Assembly: GCA_903873995.1 (NCBI GenBank)
Contig: CAIQQQ010000142.1
Location: forward strand, 1 to 60,821
Source: an uncultured Rhodospirillales bacterium
GTDB taxonomy: Bacteria; Pseudomonadota; Alphaproteobacteria; Acetobacterales; Acetobacteraceae
DNA length: 60,821 nt
Reading direction: 5' to 3'
Each line of letters begins with the position of its first letter. The stretch's first letter is position 1. A model generated the notes under the pieces. That model was not told where the DNA came from. It searched no databases and saw only the letters and a program-made list of their open reading frames with translations. Positions 57,845-60,821 of this stretch are shown one piece after another. The translations under genes were made by a program, and so were the position numbers.

Positions 57845-59347
57845 ATGAGAAAGATCTTGCTCCAACTCGGGACGGCTCTGATGTGCGCCCTGCCGGCCAC
57901 AGCCATGGCCCAATCCGCTCCGGTCAGAGACGCATTCTATTGGCTGGGCGAGATCAACAAGGCCAGCGCCGTCATGAACACCGAGGAGGGCCTGCTCGAC
58001 CCCGCCCTCACGCCCCATATCGCAGCCGGGCTGGCGGCCGTGCTCAAGGCAGGCGACCAGCCAGGCGGCAAGCGGCCTTCGCTCGTGATCACCTTCGAAC
58101 CGCTGCTGATCGAGGCCGCTGGGGTCGAAGCCACCCTGCTGCATGCTGGCCGCTCCAGCCAGGACATGCTGGCCACCGTGCGCAGCGCCATGATCCGCGA
58201 AGAGCTGCTGCGTCTCGCCGAGCAGCTTCGCAAGACGACCGCCACCCTCGTCCGCCTAGCTGAGACCCACCAAGGCACGATCGTGCCCAACTACACCAAC
58301 GGCGTCGCCGCCCAGCCCAACAGCTACGGCCATTATCTGCTCGGCCATGTCGCGGGCCTCGAGCGTGACGCCCAGCGCCTGCGGGAGCTCTATGCCCGTG
58401 TCGACCAGTCACCCATGGGCACCACGGTGCTGAACGGCACCAGCTGGCCGCTCAACCGCCCGCGGATGGCGGCCTATCTCGGCTTCCCCACCACCGTCGA
58501 CAACGCCTATGATGCCGCCCAGATCCTGGCCACCGAGCTCCCGGTGGAGGTCGGCACCGTGGCTGAGCAGATCGCGCTGCACACGGCCGCCTTCATCCAG
58601 GACGTGATGGTGCAATACGCCCAGCCGCGGCCCTGGATCCTGCTCAAGGAAGGCGACGGCAACACCTATGTCTCCAGCGCCATGCCGCAGAAGCGCAATC
58701 CCGGGCTGCTGAACAACGTGCGCGCCGAGGCCTCCAACGTCCTGACCCTCGGCATCGGCCGCGCCATCACGGCCCACAACATCCCGCCCGGTATGAGCGA
58801 TGCCAAGAACATCCGCGACAACGTCGCCGTGATCGCCGCCACCAGCCACATGCTGGCCGGCTGGGATCGCATCCTCAACGCGCTGGTGATCAGCCCCGAG
58901 CGCGCGCTGGAGGAGCTGAACAGCGACTGGACGGCCTCTCAGGAGGTCGCGGACGCGCTGATGCGGCAATACAAGCTGCCGTTCCGCGCCGGGCACCATT
59001 TCGCTTCCGAGGTTGTCGAGTTCGCGCGGCTTCACGACATCCGCCCGAGCGACTTCCCCTATGCCGACGCCCAGCGCATCTACGCTGAGACCCTGGCGGA
59101 GCTGAAGATGCCCTCTGGCACGCTGCCCTTGAGCGAGCCAGCGTTCCGCGCGGCGCTGGACCCGGTGGCGATCGTGCGCAACCGCGCCACCGCCGGCGGG
59201 CCGCAGCCGGCAGAAATGGCGCGCATGCTAGCGGCGGCGAAGCAGACCCTGGCTGCTCTGCAGATGTGGATCACGTCAGGACGAAGCCGCATTGACAACG
59301 CCTTGGCGTTGCTCGATGCGGACTTCGCCCGCCTGCTACACCCCTGA
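57845..59347 (+). CDS. Argininosuccinate lyase / fumarase-superfamily enzyme with predicted signal peptide
   Basis: MRKILLQLGTALMCALPATAMAQ leader; superfamily signature SSAMPQKRNPG; PNYTNGVAAQPNSYGHYLLGHVAGLERDAQRL. Confidence 0.82.
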   Translation: MRKILLQLGTALMCALPATAMAQSAPVRDAFYWLGEINKASAVMNTEEGLLDPALTPHIAAGLAAVLKAGDQPGGKRPSLVITFEPLLIEAAGVEATLLHAGRSSQDMLATVRSAMIREELLRLAEQLRKTTATLVRLAETHQGTIVPNYTNGVAAQPNSYGHYLLGHVAGLERDAQRLRELYARVDQSPMGTTVLNGTSWPLNRPRMAAYLGFPTTVDNAYDAAQILATELPVEVGTVAEQIALHTAAFIQDVMVQYAQPRPWILLKEGDGNTYVSSAMPQKRNPGLLNNVRAEASNVLTLGIGRAITAHNIPPGMSDAKNIRDNVAVIAATSHMLAGWDRILNALVISPERALEELNSDWTASQEVADALMRQYKLPFRAGHHFASEVVEFARLHDIRPSDFPYADAQRIYAETLAELKMPSGTLPLSEPAFRAALDPVAIVRNRATAGGPQPAEMARMLAAAKQTLAALQMWITSGRSRIDNALALLDADFARLLHP

Positions 59348-60768
59348 GGAGAGCGCCATTGCCGCGATCGGCGGCTCCACGCCCTCGGGGATCGGGCACA
59401 CATAGGGGTTGCCGTCCGTGCGCTCGGCGAGATCGGCCTTTGCCCGCGCGATCAGGGCAGGGTCCTCGATCGCGCTGACCGCGGTGGCCGCCATCACCTT
59501 GGCCACATGCACCATCGACTTATGCGCCGCCGGCATCTTGCCCTGCGCCGTGAGCTGCCAGGAATGGCCCGGCGTGCCGATCGCGTAAGTGGCGGCATGG
59601 GCCTGCACCGTGGGCACCACCCAGCTGACATCGCCAACATCGGTGGAGCCGATCATCTTCACGCCCTTTGCATCGAGCGGCACCAGCCCCTCATGCAGCG
59701 GCATGTCCGCCCGCGGCTTCACGCCCACGCGGCGATAGGAGTTGGCGATGTCCTCGGCGGACAGCGTCGCCTGGATCTTTTTAGCGAAATCGCGATCCGC
59801 CGCGTCCCATTCCGGTGTGCCGAGCCGTTCGAACGCCTCGCGCATCGAGGTCTCGAGCGGCGTGTTGGGCAGCAGGTTGGAGACGGCGCTCAGCACCTCG
59901 ATCTCCAGCCGCGTGCCGGTCATGAGCGCTGCGCCGCGCGCACAATCCTTCACCCGCTCCAGCAGGTCACGCATCTGAGGCAGGTCGGCAGCGCGCACCG
60001 AGTAGCGCACCCGGGCGCGGGACTGCACCACGTTGGGCGCGATGCCGCCTGATTCGATCATCGCGTAATGCACCCGCGCGTCGCTCGGCATGTGCTCGCG
60101 CAGATAGTTCACACCAACATTGGTGAGCTCCACCGCATCCAGCGCCGACCGCCCCAGATGCGGCGCGGCCGCGGCATGGCTCGCCCGGCCATGAACGTGA
60201 AGTCGATGCGCGTGTTGGCTAGAGACAGCGCCTCCGCCACCTCGAAGAACGCGTTGGGGTGCCAGGTGATCGCGATGTCCACATCCGCGAACGCGCCGGC
60301 GCGCACCATGAATGCCTTGGCTGCCCCGCCTTCCTCGGCCGGGCAGCCGTAATAGCGCACGCGGCCTGGCGTTCCTGTCGTCGCCAGCCAATCCTTCACA
60401 GCAGTTGCCGCCAGCATCGCCGCCGAGCCCAGCAGGTTATGGCCGCAGCCATGCCCGTTGTACTGCCCCGGGATTGGCCGATGCTCGGCCACCCCAGCCT
60501 CCTGGCTCAGGCCCGGCAGCGCGTCATACTCGCCCAGAATGGCGATCACCGGCCCGCCTTCGCCCGCTTCACCCATCAGCGCCGTGGGTATGCCCGCGAC
60601 GTTCTCGGTCACGCTAAAGCCCTGGCGCTGCAGCTCGGCCAGATGCTCGGCACACGAGCGGGTCTCGGTGTAGCAGGTCTCCGGCATGCCCCAGACCGTG
60701 TCCGACAATTCGATGAAGGCCTCGCGCTTGGCATCCACATGGGTCCAGATCTGTTCGCTGTTCTGCAT
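59336..60768 (-). pseudogene. M20 amidohydrolase (AbgB/p-aminobenzoyl-glutamate hydrolase-like), disrupted by a single-nucleotide frameshift near 60193
   Basis: N-terminal half MQNSEQIWTHVDAKREAF...GHGCGHNLLG...TRIDFTF in ORF 60109..60816; C-terminal half HGRASHAAAAPHLGRSALDAVELTNVGVNYLREHM... in ORF 59336..60391; adding one C restores a continuous frame. Confidence 0.85.
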
Positions 60769-60821
60769 GGTCAGGGGTCCTGGCTGGGTGTTCCGCAAAC
60801 AACTAGTGTCCCGCACCAGAA

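Overview
GC-rich alphaproteobacterial chromosome segment; gene content and protein style suggest Rhodospirillales/Acetobacteraceae, which is an inference and not a database result. Housekeeping blocks: a threonine dehydratase-like gene, greA and a carA-[AAA ATPase]-carB operon on the minus strand; a yqeY-dnaG-rpoD macromolecular synthesis block; glmS/glmU. A long plus-strand catabolic/transport cluster (about 16.0-29.1 kb) encodes a branched-chain amino acid-type ABC transporter, two acyl-CoA synthetases, a pimC/pimD-like acyl-CoA dehydrogenase pair, a GMC oxidoreductase and a thiolase. An accessory, envelope-oriented region (about 30-50 kb) encodes a WD40-cytochrome c fusion, two adjacent degenerate GGDEF/EAL-like proteins, an HldE-like protein whose nucleotidyltransferase motif is destroyed, a glycine-zipper/SH3 lipoprotein overlapping a secreted WD40-caspase, and three tandem OmpA-type porin paralogues. 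The observations I rate highest are: (1) a Cdc6/Orc-like winged-helix AAA ATPase inserted inside the car operon, preceded by a very AT-rich bipartite inverted repeat that abuts the carA stop codon; (2) a CarA with an N-terminal helix-turn-helix-like extension, with two copies of GGGAA-N5-TTCCC in its own promoter region; (3) the lipoprotein + WD40-caspase gene pair; (4) several pseudoenzymes (LMW-PTP-like, HldE-like, EAL-like). No rRNA, tRNA, CRISPR array, IS element or prophage was recognised. All calls come from reading translations and motifs by eye; no search was run.
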